Shown here: one piece after another, positions 23,538 to 36,500 of the stretch
Layout of the letters: every line of letters starts with the position of its first letter
Numbering within the stretch: position 1 is the first letter of the stretch
Assembly: GCA_963921825.1 (NCBI GenBank)
Contig: OY997590.1
Location: 44,781,039-44,845,038, forward strand
DNA from: Erodium maritimum
Lineage: Eukaryota > Streptophyta > Magnoliopsida > Geraniales > Geraniaceae
Direction: 5' to 3'
DNA length: 64,000 bases
Notes under the pieces: generated by a model
Databases searched by the model: none
What the model was told of the DNA's origin: nothing
What the model saw: only the letters and a program-made list of their open reading frames with translations
Position numbers and translations under genes: made by a program

Positions 23538-23906
23538 TCACCTGTAGCAGTCGATATTGGCTCGGTACTTCGCCAGCCAATCCATTCCCAAGATCACGTC
23601 AAAGGTCGTCATTCCCAACACGAGAAGGTCACCAGGGCAAGGAAAATCTGCGACTCTAATTTCGTAGGCACGACAGACCCTAGTCAACGATACTCCACCC
23701 CCAACTGGGGTGTCCAGGCACAGGGGTGGACTCAACGGCTCTAAACTCAACCCCAACCTCTCATCACAACTCAACGAAATAAACGAGTGCGACGCCCCGG
23801 TATCAAATAAGAATAACGCCCATAAATGGTACAATAAACACGTACCCTGAATGGTCTCGCGATAGGTAGTGGATCCTGGGGCCCGGGAGTCGCTAACTGC
23901 GTACAC
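23538..23906 (-). pseudogene. Element G aspartic protease remnant
   Basis: LFDTGASHSFIS carries the intact DTG active-site triad of retropepsins. VILGMDWLAKYRANIDC follows, the usual protease C-terminal signature of gypsy elements. A TGA stop separates it, in the same frame, from the RT block. Between gag and this block (24102-23907) the frame changes. Confidence 0.9.
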
Positions 23907-24102
23907 TCTCCCCTGCGACGCCTGCTTCCTCTGACCCGGCGCACTGGCTGCTGAATACCCAGATCTCTGCTACTGCCACGGAACCGGCGTGCTCGTAGAC
24001 GGCTGTGAGAACCTCTACTGCTGCCCCTGACGCGGGCGACCTCTGGGCGGTTGCACTGTATACGACTGCTGCGGCCGCCGCGCTGACAGTGCCACAATCA
24101 GA

Positions 24103-25296
24103 TCAGGGCACCGTGCAATAGTGTGCCCAACCCGGTTGCACCGTAAACGCCTGTAATTGTCGTCCCTCGGCTCCGTGCCCTGGCCTGTCCGGCTGGTAGC
24201 GCCGCGGCCCTCCTCCCACCGGACACTCTCGCTGAAAGTGGCCTGGCTGCCCGCAGGTAAAGCATGTCGGCCCCCTCTCTGACGCGACTGACACCGACCC
24301 TAGTTGTCTCGCTCCACCCTGATGAGCTTGTGGTCGGAAGAACCCCGTGGTCCTATGTCTCCTCGGGTCTCGTGACTCGGACGGCCCTGCAAAGCTGGTC
24401 GGCCGCTGTCGAACCTCACGGGTCCTGGCCGCATCCCGGATACCCTGCTCCACTATCGCTGTAGTGTCCACGAGCTCGGAGTACTCCCGCAACCTCAAGG
24501 TGAGTACTCGGTCTCAAATCACCGGCCTCATTCCCCCCTCGAACCGCAGGCAATGATTCTGCTCTGTCGCCACCATCTCTGGCGCGAATCTGGTCAGGGC
24601 CGTGAACCTGGCCTCGTACTCTACCACTAACATCCCCTCCTGCTGCAGTTCCAGGAACTGCCGATGTTGGTCCACCCGAGCCGACTAGGGGAAATACTGC
24701 ACCAGAAAGACCGTCTGGAAGACGCCGTAGTCGTGCCCGACTCTGTCCCTCACACGCCCCCACCAGTGGTAGGCGCTGTCCCTCAGCGGATGAGCTACAA
24801 AGGACACTCTACGGCGGCCATCCTCGATCCCTGAAGTGTCCAGGTCCCGCGTGACCTGCTCTAGCCACCTCTCGGCTAGGTCGGGGTTTGGCTCCCCGAC
24901 AAATGTGGGTGTGCCTAGCTGCAGGAAGTCCAGCAGTGTCCGGGTCGTGTGGTCCTCGGCCTGAACGGGCCTCACTGGGACCCCTGCTGCCACCGGAGCT
25001 GGCGATGCCGACTATCGACTGGCGATGATCGCCACCAAACTCTGTATTGTCTTGGTCAGCTCGTCCAGGGCGGTCGTAGTGGGAGGGTCGGCGACCGGCG
25101 GGACGCTGGCCGTGCCCGTAGATGGTCCCGCGTCGCTCCTCCTGTCTTCTCCGACAGGAGTACCCTGAGCCTCCGCGTACTCAACGGGCTCAACGGTGGG
25201 CACCCGTCCTGGTGTCCCTGTTGACCGTCCCCGCCTACCTCGCGCGGGCGTCCGTCCCCGTGTCACGGCTGATCGTCCTCGTCTGCCACGAGCCAT
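24103..25296 (-). pseudogene. Element G gag remnant
   Basis: ATG at 25296-25294 starts MARGRRGRSAVTRGRTPARG, a basic N-terminus. The same frame continues through the capsid-like part (FLQLGTPTFVGEPNPDLAER, LRDSAYHWW) to a CCHC knuckle CFTCGQPGHFQREC, ending near 24103. In-frame stops interrupt it near 25010, 24685 and 24500. All gag landmarks are present in order, so the damage is mostly point mutation. Confidence 0.85.
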
Positions 25297-25983
25297 GTGT
25301 CGGTATCCTCTACACGGATAAACGCAAACGTTTAGTTTGCGAACTTATATAACGACAACATGCTCAAAATACTAGCGTTCACACGGTCTATGCCTACTTT
25401 AGCGTACTCGTTAATAAACGTCACACCGCTCACGCTATTAATACTTTAATTATAATAATACGTAAAGGAAAAGCTCAAACGACCGCATAACGACTCACAG
25501 ACCAAATCAAGTCACTCAACCTCAACCTCAAGCCAACCCGGCCAAACAACAACAACACACGCCCAACGGGCCAACCAAAGTCACACACGCCCACAGGGCC
25601 AGCCAAAGTCACACACGCCCACAGGGCCAACCAATTTAAAAACTTTCTCCACTTCATTAAAAACCTCATTTCTTGACATCAGGTAGTTACAACGCGGTCC
25701 AGGCGTCCCCGAACTACATTGTACCAACTTGATATCAACACCGTCACGGTCGACTACAGGGGCGCCTCTGAGTCGAGTCGCGACAGTTTAAAAATGTTTC
25801 ACGGAGCAACACACAAACAGTATGCCAGTAACCCCGTACTGCACATACAAACAAACACAAACAGGACTCAAAACACAACGGGTCTACACACGGTTCCGAC
25901 ATGCGTACCCAACGCACGACGGGACTTTACTGACTAGACTCTCCCCACCTAATTGACGTACAGTCCGAGGTGTGAAACCTCGA
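25297..25983 (-). other. Element G leader
   Basis: Non-coding leader between the PBS and gag. It contains a short tandem repeat built on CACACGCCCACAGGGCC near 25560-25632 (about two and a half copies of 29 bp). I see no other feature. Confidence 0.75.
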
Positions 25984-25995
25984 GCTCTGATATCA
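25984..25995 (-). other. Element G primer-binding site (iMet-like)
   Basis: GCTCTGATATCA on + differs from the reverse complement of the iMet PBS (GCTCTGATACCA) at one base. It lies three bases from the 5' LTR. Confidence 0.75.
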
Positions 25996-25998
25996 AGC

Positions 25999-28976
25999 TG
26001 TCACGCCCAAATTTCAGTAAAACCGAACTCGGGACGCGAACGTTTAAAACAATAAAACATTTTGAAACCTTTTAAATAATTCACTTTAAACCACCAATTA
26101 GTTCAACAAAAGAATAATTTACAACTCAAAAGTACGTCCCACAACGGAAAAAATACAAGTGTACTTCGCTAGACTCAAAAGTAAACCCGGACTCCCGCTC
26201 CTAGCTCTTCAAGCTTCGGAAGCTCACCTAGTCCAATCTGCGACCAGTACCTGTAGGAAAAGCAGCTAGGGGTGAGCGTTCGCTCACCACCACGGATAAC
26301 AGACTGACTACGACATACTTAGCAGACAATGTCGGTAACACCAACAACAACCCGACTAACACACACAACAATTACCTTCCTCAACCGACTCAACACTCAG
26401 ACACCTAATGTAGACCCGACACAACGATCACGACCTCTTCCAAGGTCACAAAAGACAACCACGCAACACCCAAGATCACAAAGGATCGCACACCAAACAA
26501 GATCGCAAAGGATCGCACTCCTGTCAGCTGCTCAGTGCCGGTTGCTAACCGGCTGGGCTCGACCCTGCCCCACACACTTTACCAATCCCTGTCAGGCTCC
26601 AGGCGGTCGACCTGATGGCGATATACTGAGCTACTTTTCCGATAGCTAGTCGGAAGGGGAGCAACCCTCCATCGCCTAAGAATGCTCAACCTGCCGATCC
26701 CTGTCAGGCCAGGCTAGCTAAAGAACGCTCGACTTTGCCGATCCCTGTCAGGCAAGCCAGCCAACCTCCACGCAAACACAATCACAAACAAAGTTCAACA
26801 AACATCAACAAGACCGGTTTAACACTCCATAGGCACTCATGGCCACCCAAGACACCAACAGTAAAACACGGGTTCAACAACCCCATGGGCACTCATGTCC
26901 ACCCAAGACACACCAACAGTAACTCACGGGCTCAACAACCCCACGGGCACTCATGGCCACCCAAGACTCCAACAGTAAAACACGGGCTCTCATGGCCACC
27001 CAAGACACAACCAGTAAAGTACGGGCTCTCATGGCCACCCAAAACTCCAACAGTAAAACACGGGCTCTCATGGCCACCCAAGACACAACCAGTAAAGTAC
27101 GGGCTCTCATGGCCACCCAAGACTCCAACAGTAAAACACGGGCTCTCATGGCCACCCAAGACATAAACTAAACAATCAACCTCCGGGCATGGTCATATGC
27201 CTCCAGTAATTCTAATATCGATAAGTTCACTGCCCCTACGACATTATTAAGTGTCACATGCATTTCTAATGTTCGATCCGTTCCCGTATCATACGACACT
27301 ACCCGGTGTCGCCTGCCTTCCTAATATTTGATAAACCTACTTAACCCACGACACCCCGGTGTCACATACAATTCTACTGTTAACTTTCCCTAATCAGGGC
27401 CGAGATCCGGCTACTTTTCCCTACCTCGTATGCTTTCTCCAAAAGCGCACAAACAAGCTCCGGCGTGATCTCGATCACTCGCCTAGCTTTCCCTTTCCTC
27501 GGTCTGCAGCCCGATCTAATAAGAACACAATTTAAATACTTTTAAGTTCGCAGACATAAACCGGAATTTAATAAACTTGACGCCCAAAAGTAACCCCGAC
27601 AATGTCGATCACTCCCAAACTTCCCAATTACTCGACATTGTCGATAATGGACCCGGAAAAGCCCGATTCGCCCGACATGGCGAATCTGCCCGGGTTTTGG
27701 AAACGCCCTTCCGGGGCTCCGAAAATTCCCGTTTTCGTTTCTACGATCATAGAATAATTCAAGGGTTCCTAGGCACTTGACGGAATCGAATTCCGAATTC
27801 TGAGTCATTTAATTAGCGTTTAAAGTTTCTAAACCCGTCAATTACAACTTTCACAATTTAATTCCAAATTTCGATCTGGTTGTAGATTAATGATTCGGGG
27901 AACGTCCTAAACCACCCGAACACGAAACCCGAGCACCCGAGCACGTGGGCCCCACACGGCCAACCTTGGCTGTGGGTGGCTAGGGATTTTTGGGCCCGGC
28001 TCACCATGGTGGTGGCCGGTCCTAGCTCTGACCGGCCACCTCAAGGTCCGGCCACCTCCGCCCAGCACGGGCCAGCTCTGGCCAACACCAACCAGCACCG
28101 GCCAGCACTGGCCAGCCACCATACACGACCGGCCGGCCACCCTACATGGTGGCCGGAGCTCCCTCGAGCTCCCGGTCGCCGGAAAACGTTCCAATCCCGC
28201 TCCAAAATGTCTGCAACGATCCCCACACCTTAATACCACCAAAAATCACTAGTTTTACTCAAACCCTAACTTTCCAAACTTAGCAAAACGAGAATCGGTT
28301 CGGTGCTTACCGTAAAGAAAGACGGTGTGAGTTTGATTCTCCTAGCTTTGAGACGATCCAATGGTTGAAGCTCGTGAATAGTGCAAGAACCCTAGCCAAC
28401 CCTTCTCTTTTCTCTCTTCTCCTTCTATCTTCCTTCTCTTTCTAAAACTCAAATTTCCCCTTTTTTTCACCCTATGGCCTAACCCACCCCCCTTGTAGTC
28501 TTCCTTGTCTTGTCCAAAACCTAACACCACCACTTGTTTGACAAGTGGCAAAATGGGTCCCACAAGTTTTTGGAAAATATCATCTAGATATTTTCCAATC
28601 AGAATTGCGAAATTCGAACGTTTCGGGCCTCGAACATGCACTTTTACCAAGAAATTATGAAACTTCACGGGCCACAAGGAAAAGGCTTAACTAAGACCGC
28701 TGCGACGATGGCTAAGCTTTTTGGATCCAAAACGGTCTTCGAATGGACCAAAACGTCACTTGGTTGACTTTTCTAGCGAAAAGTCAACATTTCCCAAATT
28801 GGTCATAAAGTTGCCCTGAGTCCCCGGGAACTCACTTTGGCCGATATCGGGGTCAAATTAAGTCCGGTATGACCCTCGGGGTCAAATTTATGTTCAATTA
28901 AGTGTCTGTCTTAAAATATTTAAATTTTCCTGTTTTTCGCAGGTTTGACTGGCGTTGACCGGGAGTGGTTATTACA
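25999..28976 (-). repeat. Element G 5' LTR (long form)
   Basis: 2978 bp. It includes a segment (27266-28520) absent from the other LTR. That segment has a GGCCGG-rich tract near 28005-28190 and a pyrimidine-rich stretch near 28400-28450. Open frames here are low-complexity artefacts. Confidence 0.92.
26836..27164. repeat. 39-bp minisatellite in G 5' LTR
   Basis: Eight copies of CTCATGGCCACCCAAG (some with a base change). The last five units alternate strictly between the ACTCCAACAG and ACACAACCAG types. Copy number and order differ from the 3' LTR. Confidence 0.9.
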
Positions 28977-30205
28977 CTTGCTTTGCCAAGTGGCCTTGTC
29001 TTAGTATTGTATAATTTATATTGCATACCTACTTTTAGTAGGAATATTATATCTGTATCCTTGTTTGACAAGGAAGGATATAATGTTAATATTAGAAATG
29101 TAGTTTTCAATGTTCTATGCAATGATATGTTTTATACCAGTACTAACCTGGGTTGGAGGATTGTACATATTAGATATGGGTAACAATGCCTCAATTTCTA
29201 TATATTACGTTAATATCAAGAGGTCTAAATCCAACGATTTAAACCTAACTCTATTATGGCACTATCATTTGGGCTGCATAAACAAGAAGTGCCTATCAGC
29301 ACTTCAAAAGTGCGAGTTTTCAGGATCATTCGAATTCAATTAGATTGATAGGTGCATGGTTTGTTTGATGGGAAAAATGGCTAAAGTGCCCTTTATCGAT
29401 CGTGATGAAAGGGCGGGTGAATTATTGAGGCTGATACACTCGAATGTGTGTAGACCAATAAGTTCACTTGCCAGGAAGGGTTTTAGCGACTTTATCACAT
29501 TTACTAATGATTACAGTAAATAAGGTTATGTCTATTCGGTGAGACATAAGTCTGAAGCTTTTGATAAATTCAAAGAGTTTAATACTGAAGTAGAAAACCA
29601 GCTCGACAAAGGTATTAAGGCACTTCGATTAGATCGAGGTGGAAAATACTTGACCACAGAGTTATTAGATCATCTAAAAGAGAATGGGATCCTTTTGGAA
29701 TGGACTCCTCTTGGGACACTATAGTTGAAAGGTGTAGCCAAACGGATAAATCGGACATTGTTAGACAATGGTCCGTTCCATGATTAGTTGGACTGATCTC
29801 CCAATCTCTTTCAGGGGTTATGCTCTAGAGATGACCTCATTCATAGTGAATCGGGCTTCGACAAAGGGTGTGGAAGGGACACCATTTTAAAAATGGTACG
29901 GGATGAAGCCAGCTTTGTCCTTCCTAAAGATTTGTGGTTGCGAGGCTTATGTGAAACATTTGGTTTCGACTAAGCTCAAACCAAGATCTGAGATATGCAC
30001 CTTCGTGTGGTATCTCAAAGCAACAAGGGGATACTACTTCTACAATCCCAGTGAGAACATGGTGTTCGTCGCTTGGGGTGGGGTCTTTATGGAAAAGGAG
30101 TTTTGTTTCCAAAAAAAAAACATTGGGAGGACTGTGTATCTCGAAGAAATTCAGGATCGTACAGATTTGTCTAAACCAATTGACAACCCAGTAGAAAGGA
30201 GCTAG
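28977..30205 (+). pseudogene. Element A pre-integrase and integrase remnant
   Basis: Element A resumes after G's TSD copy with CTTGCTTTGCCAAGTGGCC. Frames at 29110-29343 (LYILDMGNNAS, LNLTLLWHYHLGCINKK) and 29539-29724 (ALRLDRGGKYLT) are separated by extra stops, including TAG after SGSFEFN and TAA in DYSK-GYV. GVAKRIN at the third catalytic position again has Lys for Glu. 29903-30205 is the C-terminal part. Confidence 0.85.
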
Positions 30206-30262
30206 AGATTGTCGTAGAGTAAGAACCAAATCCTGTTACAATTCTGGAAGGTCCAAGGCGAT

Positions 30263-31262
30263 TTGAAAGGATCAATCTTCCACCTCCAAGATATGGTATC
30301 CGGAGGTGACAATGAAGTCATGGTGGATCACGATGATCCATCCACCTTTCGGGAAGTCGTGGATGGGCCCGACTCCGAGTTATGGCTGGGAGGCATGAGG
30401 GAGGAAATGCAATCCATGTCGGACAACCGAGTCTGGGAACCGGTTGATTCCATCAATGGTGTGAGGACCATCGGATGCAAATGGATCTTCAAGGTGAAGA
30501 TGGACATGGACGGCAACCCTCTGACCTACAAAGCTCAACTGGTGGCGAAAGGTTATAGGCAGATCCAATGGATTGACTATGAGGAAACCTTCTCCCTAGT
30601 GGCTATGGTCAAAATCGATCCAAATTCTTCTTGACATAACTGCGTATCATAATTACGAGATATGGCAAGTGGATGTCAAAACCGCTTTCTTAAATGGAAA
30701 CTTGACTGAGTACGTTTGTATGTCTCGGCCCAAAGGTTTTGACGATCCGAAGAATAAGGGAAAGATTTATAAGTTGTTGAAATCCATTTATGGATTGAAA
30801 CGAACTGCTCGGAGTTGGATCCTTCGTTTTGATGAAGCTGTAATTGGATTTGGCTTAATCAAGAACGAGGATGAATCTTGCGTTTATAAGAAGGCTAGTG
30901 GGAGCAAGATTACCTTTCTGGTTCTCATTGAAAACGACATCCCAACCTTGCACGAGACTAAAGCTTAGTTGAGGAAGTGTTTTTCAATAAAGGACTTAGG
31001 CGATGCTTCTTATATCTTAAGGATTAAGATATGTAGAGATCGCACCAAGAGGGTCTTGGATTTAAGTCAGGGAACCTATGTGAACAAGGCATTGAGTAGG
31101 TTCTTAATGTTCGATTCAAAGAAAGGACTCTTACCCACTAGTCATGGCATTCATCTCAGCAAGACTCAGTATCCTAAGACACCTGATGAGCTCAATCCTA
31201 TGCGCCTGGTGGCAGGATCGATCATATATCCAATGACATGTATGAGATCGGACGTCTCGTAA
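30263..31262 (+). pseudogene. Element A reverse transcriptase remnant lacking YVDD
   Basis: Three frames: 30263-30634, 30669-30968 and 30969-31262. The family +1 shift lies in the A-run 30611-30614. FLVL joins IENDIPTL at 30926/30927, the same YVDD gap as elsewhere. A copy-specific TAG replaces Trp in TKAW near 30967. Confidence 0.88.
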
Positions 31263-31399
31263 GCCTTATGTTGTACAAGTAGACATCAGTCTAACCTAAG
31301 GGAAAGATGATGCTGAACTAGTCGTCGAAGGATGAGTAGACGCTAGTTTTCCAAGACAAATTCAGATGACTTTAGAAGTCAGTCAGAATAAGTGTTTAT

Positions 31400-31807
31400 G
31401 CTGAATGACAGAGCTTTAGCTGGGAGAGCGTAAAGCAAGATACCATTGCCGAATCTATGATAGAGGTCAAGTACATGGATGCTGCAGAGACAGCTAAGGA
31501 GGCTATGTGGATTTGGAAATTCACGGCAAGGTTGGGTGTAATTAAAAACCCATCCAGCCCGGTGAATCCATTTTGCGACAACACAAGGGCCATTACGCAA
31601 GCTAAAAGCCCAGATCGCATAACAAATCCAAACATGTACTACGACGTATCCCCCTAGTCAGAGAAATACTGAACTGAGTTCAAGTGAAGATAACCTATAT
31701 TGCAACAGATGATAACATAGCCAACCCTTTGACTAAGGCAGTGTCATTGCCTAAACTTGTTGGACATTTAAAGTCGATGGGGACATATTGGAGTTTAGAT
31801 TCCAACT
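31400..31807 (+). pseudogene. Element A RNase H remnant
   Basis: 31457-31657 reads AKEAMWIWKFTARLGVIKN and NPFCDNTRAITQAK. A tail with NIANPLTKAVSLP follows up to the PPT. Intervening frames are broken. Confidence 0.78.
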
Positions 31808-31823
31808 AGGGCAAGTGGTAGAC
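31808..31823 (+). other. Element A polypurine tract (decayed)
   Basis: AGGGCAAGTGGTAGAC directly before the 3' LTR. Two pyrimidine changes relative to AGGGCAAGTGGGAGAT in the younger copies. Confidence 0.75.
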
Positions 31824-33510
31824 TGTTAGTCTTAGTGCCGTAGTTCAATCCTAAATGTCTAAATGTATATATCATCGTTAGCAATAAAATTAAAGCGACT
31901 TTATATTACTTATGTGTTGGAGTAATATATCGATGTTTGCTCTGATCTATGCCCACCATGCGAATAGAACCATAGATCGAGATAGATCACACTCGATGGG
32001 TCCCTATTCAACAAAGCTTCACTAGAAGCGACTAGTATGAAAGATAGCTCTTTATGGCTTACGTTCTGTTAGTCATTGGAATGGGATTCCGGTGTCTGAT
32101 AATAGATATCATGTGGGACATGATATTGGACGACCCGACATGAATATGTGCCATAGATCAAGTCATGAACATATTCATTGCCGTAGCTTGTCATGTATCC
32201 TTAGACCAAGGAGTCTTTGTGATCGCTATGCAGTAAACAACAGAGTTTTACCTGAGCCTAATGTTGTTCGTAACAGGGCTTCCATAAACGGCCAGGATTG
32301 GCTTGGGGATGGACTATATGAGTGACACGAAAGACGGCTAAGGGATTAATCCCCCATACTGAGTTATGGGAAAGATATCGGTTTCGGCCGCTTGATCGAG
32401 AGTTGCTGAAAGAATAGCATGGTCATGCACATGATACTGGGTATCATATCTTCAGTCATCTCACATATCAAGGAACAGTGATTGAGAATAATAAGGATGA
32501 CGGCTCTATGCCTTATCTCAATCAAGATACCAGAGATAAAAGGATAATGACAAGGACGACGGAAAGGTTAGAATCGACAAGGTCGATTCGTTATGCAGTG
32601 TCAGGCAATACTAAAGTCTCGTTAGTTGCCACTTAAATAAGATCAAGTAAAATGGGATTTTACGTTGATCTATTGACATGCATAAACCTAAGGGTCATAC
32701 CGGAGGATGAAACTCATTGACACATTTATGGAGAATGGCCAAAAGGGAGTTGTCTCGGTAGATGACCAAAACTGGGTTTTGGGTCATGTGCCCGTAAGTG
32801 AATAGGACTTTATGGATCGAGATAAGGCTTGGAGTCTTGGGATTGATCGCGTCGGATAATGTTGGACATTTCCGGTATGGAAGGCTTGGAGGCGATGAGC
32901 GAATCATGGGACCTCGTTTGAAATGGCCACGAGCCACGTTCCAAGAGGCCCATGAAAGGCTCATGCAACCAAGGCCCATGGAACTAATTAATCAAGTCTT
33001 GATTAATTAGTACTAAGTAAGCAAGACAAGGATTAAGGTCTTGGTGATACACCACCTAACCCAATCTTGTCTTGCCATACTTTGTCTATTTACACCTTAC
33101 TTGTCACCATGCTTGTTCCATGCCTTTAGTTGGACAAGTATGGGTTTTGTTATGTTTAAGTCATCTTTTTTCAACATAACAAACACAAGACAAGAATAGG
33201 AAACACAACTTCTCCCTCCTCTCCATGGCAATTTCGGGTTTGACTAGTTTCCACCTCCATTTTTGTATTCTTGAGTCCTCAAAGAGAAGAACTTTGTGGC
33301 TTTGATTCCCATGTGGATACGTAGGCGTCTTGGAGACTCAAGCCAATCATTCGTTACCCGGTGTTCTTGTTTTGGTAAGAACTAGTGCTGATTTTCTCTC
33401 TTGTGAATCCATTCTTTGTTAGTTGTTTCATAGTTTTAATCGTCTCTTGGTTTTTCATTGATTTTCCGCTGCGAGTTGGTTCATCTCCAACCCTACCTCG
33501 AGACCCAACA
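31824..33510 (+). repeat. Element A 3' LTR
   Basis: 1687 bp, TGTTAGTCTTAGTGCCG to GAGACCCAACA. It is followed by satellite starting CTTACACCTAC, with no match to the left flank of the 5' LTR. Confidence 0.93.
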
Positions 33511-36500
33511 CTTACACCTACTAACGTGCTCTCTACCGTTGCACATTTAAAATCTACGAGTACGTTTGGCATATGGGACGAGGTAGGGGAGTATGTGTCA
33601 TGGAGGTGGGTCGGGATGTTAGTTTTGGGGGTACCCCTTGGAGGATAGGCTGGATTTAGATGAAGAGGGTAATGCGGAGTAGTGTTCGTGGAGAATCATC
33701 GGCGGGCGGCCGTTTTCTTGAGGTTGGCCGAGACACTCTAGAGGTGGCCCGACCAATATGTACTGCCGGTCGGTCCTCCTTGCGGGTTGGCCGAGACACG
33801 TTTTAGGGCATGTCACGGCGCGGTCGGCCCCTTTCCCGGCAGGCCGACCGACAATTGACGTGGCGACCATTCCATTCTAATCAATAATATGGACATCTTA
33901 TACCTACTAACGTGCCCTCTACAATTGCACCTTTGATTGAAATCTATGAGTATGCTTGATACTTGGGACGAGGTAGTTCCATTTCGGAATTGGACTAGTG
34001 CATGTGGGTGGTGGTTGATTCGCGATAGGGTTTGTAGGGGAGGATGTGTCATGGAGGTGGGTCGGGAGGTTAGGTTTGCGGGTACCCCTTGGAGGATAGG
34101 CTGGATTTAGATGAAGAAGGTAATGTGGAGTAGTGTTCGTGGAGAATCATCGGCGGGCGGCCGTTTTCTTGAGGTTGGCAGAGACACTCTAGAGGTGGCC
34201 CGACACATATGTGTTGCCGGTCGGTCCTCGTTGCGGGTGGGCCGAGACACGTTTTAGGGCACGTCACGGCGCGATCGACCCCTTTCCCGGCAGACCGACC
34301 GACATTCGACGTGGCGACCTTTCCGTTCTAATCAATCAAATTGACATCTTACACCTACTAACGTGCTCTATACCCTTGGACCTTTGAAATCTACGAGTTT
34401 GCTTGGAACTTGGGACGAGGTAGTTCCATTTCAGAGTTGGACTAGTGCATGTGGGTGGTGGTGGATTCGCGAGAGGGTTCGTAGGGGAAAATGTCATGGA
34501 GGAGTGTCGGGAGGTTAGTTTTGGGGGTACCCCTTCGAGGATAGGATGGAGTTAGATGAACAGGGTAATGCGGAGTAGTGTTCCTGGAGAATCATCGGCG
34601 GGCAGTCGTTTTCTTGAGGTTGGTCGAGACACTCTAGAGGTGGCCCGACCAATATGTGCTGCCGGTCGGTCCTCCTTGCGGGTGGGCCGAGACACGTTTT
34701 AGGGCCCGTCAAGGCGCTGTCGGCCCCTTTCCGGACAGACCGACCGACATTCGATGTGGCGACCCTTCCATTTTAATAAATCAAATGGACATCTTACACC
34801 TACTAACGAGCTCTCTACCGTTGCACCTTTGAAATCTACGAGTACGCTTGGTACTTGGGACGAGGTAGTTCCATTTTTGAATTGGTCTAGTGCATGTGGT
34901 TGGTGGTGGGTTCGCGATAGGGTTCATAGGGGAGGATGTGTCATGGAGGAGGGTCGGGAGGTTAGTTTTGGGTGGCCTCTTGGAGGATAGGCTGGAGTTA
35001 GATTAAGAGGGTAATGCGTAGTAGTGTTCGTGGAGAATCATCGACAGGCGGCCGTTTTCTCGAGGTTGGCCGAGATACTCTAGAGGTGGCCTGGCCAATA
35101 TGTACTCCCGGTCGGTCCTCCTTGCGGGTGGGCCGAGACACGTTTTAGGGCACGTCACGGCGCGGTTGGCCCATTTCTCGGCAGACCGACTGACATTCGA
35201 CGTGGCGACCTTTCCATTCTAATCAATCAAATGGACATCTTACACCGACTAACGTGCTCTCTACCCTTGCACCTTTGAAATCTACAAGTATGCTTGGCAC
35301 TTGGGACGAGGTAGTTCCATTTCGGAATTGGACTAGTGCATGTGGGTGGTGGTGGATTCAGGATAGGGTTCGTAAGGGAGGATGTGTCATAGAGGAGGGT
35401 CGGGAGGTTAGCTTTGGGTTGCCGCTTGGAGGATAGGCTGGAGTTAGATGAAGAGGGTAATGCGGAGTTGTGTTCGTGGAGAATCATTAGCAGGCGGCCA
35501 TTTTCTTGAGGTTGGGAGAGACACTCTAGAGGTGGCCCGGCCAATATGTGCTGCCGGTCGGTTCTCCTTGCGGGTGGGCCGACTCACATTTTAGGGCACG
35601 TCAAGGTGCGGTCGACCCCTCTTCCTGCAGACCGACTGACATTCGACGTGGGGACCTTTCCACTCTAATCAATCAAATGGACATCTTACAACTACTACGT
35701 GCTCTCTACCCTTGCACCTTTGAAATATACGAGTACGCTTGGCACTTGGGATGGGTAATTCCATTTCGGAGTTGGACTAGTGCATGTGGGTGGTGGTGGA
35801 TTCGCAAAAGGGTTCGTAGGAGAGGATGTGTCATGGAGGAGGGTTGGGAGGTTAGTTTTGGGTGGCCGTTTAGAGGATAGGCTGGAGTTAGATGAAGAGG
35901 GTATGCGGAGTAGTGTTAGTAAAGAATCATCGGCGGGCGGCCGTTTTCTTGAGGTTGGCTGAGACACTATAGATGTGGCCCGGCCAATATTTACTGTCGG
36001 CGGTCCTCCTTGCGGGTGGGCCGAGACACGTATTAGGGAACGTCACGGTGCGGTCGTCCCCTTTTTCCGGCAGACCGACCGACATTCGACGTGGCGACCT
36101 TTCCATTCTAATCAATCAAATGGACATCTTACACCGACTAACGTGCTCTCTATCCCTTGCACCTTTGAAATCTACAAGTATGCTTGGCACTTGGAACGAG
36201 GTAGTTCCATTTCGGAATTGGACTAGTGCATGTCGGTGGTGGTGGATTCACAATAGGTTTCGTAGTGGAGGATGTGTCATAAAGGAGGGTCGGGAGGTTA
36301 GTTTTGGGGGTACCCCTTTGAGGATAGGCTGAAGTTAGATGAAGAGGGTAATTCGGAGTAGTGTTCGTGGAGAATAATCGGCGCGCAGCCATTTTCTTGA
36401 GTTTGGCAGATACACTCTAGAGGAGGCCCGGCCAATATGTGCTGCCGGTCGGTCCTCCTTGCGGGTGGGCCGAGACACGTTTTAGGGCACGTCACGGCGC

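Larger units (their letters stand above)
18793..28976 (-). mobile_element. Ty3-gypsy chromovirus G (Tekay/Del-like), inserted in A
   Basis: A 10184-bp element from TGTCACGCCC to GGTTATTACA, with TSD CTTGC at 18788-18792 and 28977-28981. The LTRs are 18793-20569 (3') and 25999-28976 (5'). Domain order on the - strand is gag, protease, RT, RNase H, integrase, chromodomain, which is gypsy order. The TGTCACG terminus, iMet-like PBS and C-terminal chromodomain fit the Tekay/Del clade. Every coding block is damaged. The clade call rests on remembered family features and is less certain than the superfamily. Confidence 0.92.
6393..33510 (+). mobile_element. Copia element A, full-length, interrupted by B and G
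   Basis: LTRs at 6393-8079 and 31824-33510 (1687 bp each) share private variants not seen in the other copies, such as CACGAGCCACGTTCCAAGAG (sense strand), so they belong together. Removing B (8607-17068 plus its TSD) and G (18793-28976 plus its TSD) restores a continuous internal region 8080-8606, 17074-18792, 28982-31823. The LTRs differ at many sites and the coding region has extra stops, so A is older than its guests. The flanks do not match (CGAGG on the left, CTTAC on the right), so no TSD is visible. Confidence 0.9.

Noticed and set aside
27907..28242. 111-codon GC-rich frame in G's 5' LTR as a captured host gene fragment
   Set aside because: It comes from a GGCCGG-rich low-complexity tract, and I see no domain or codon signal.
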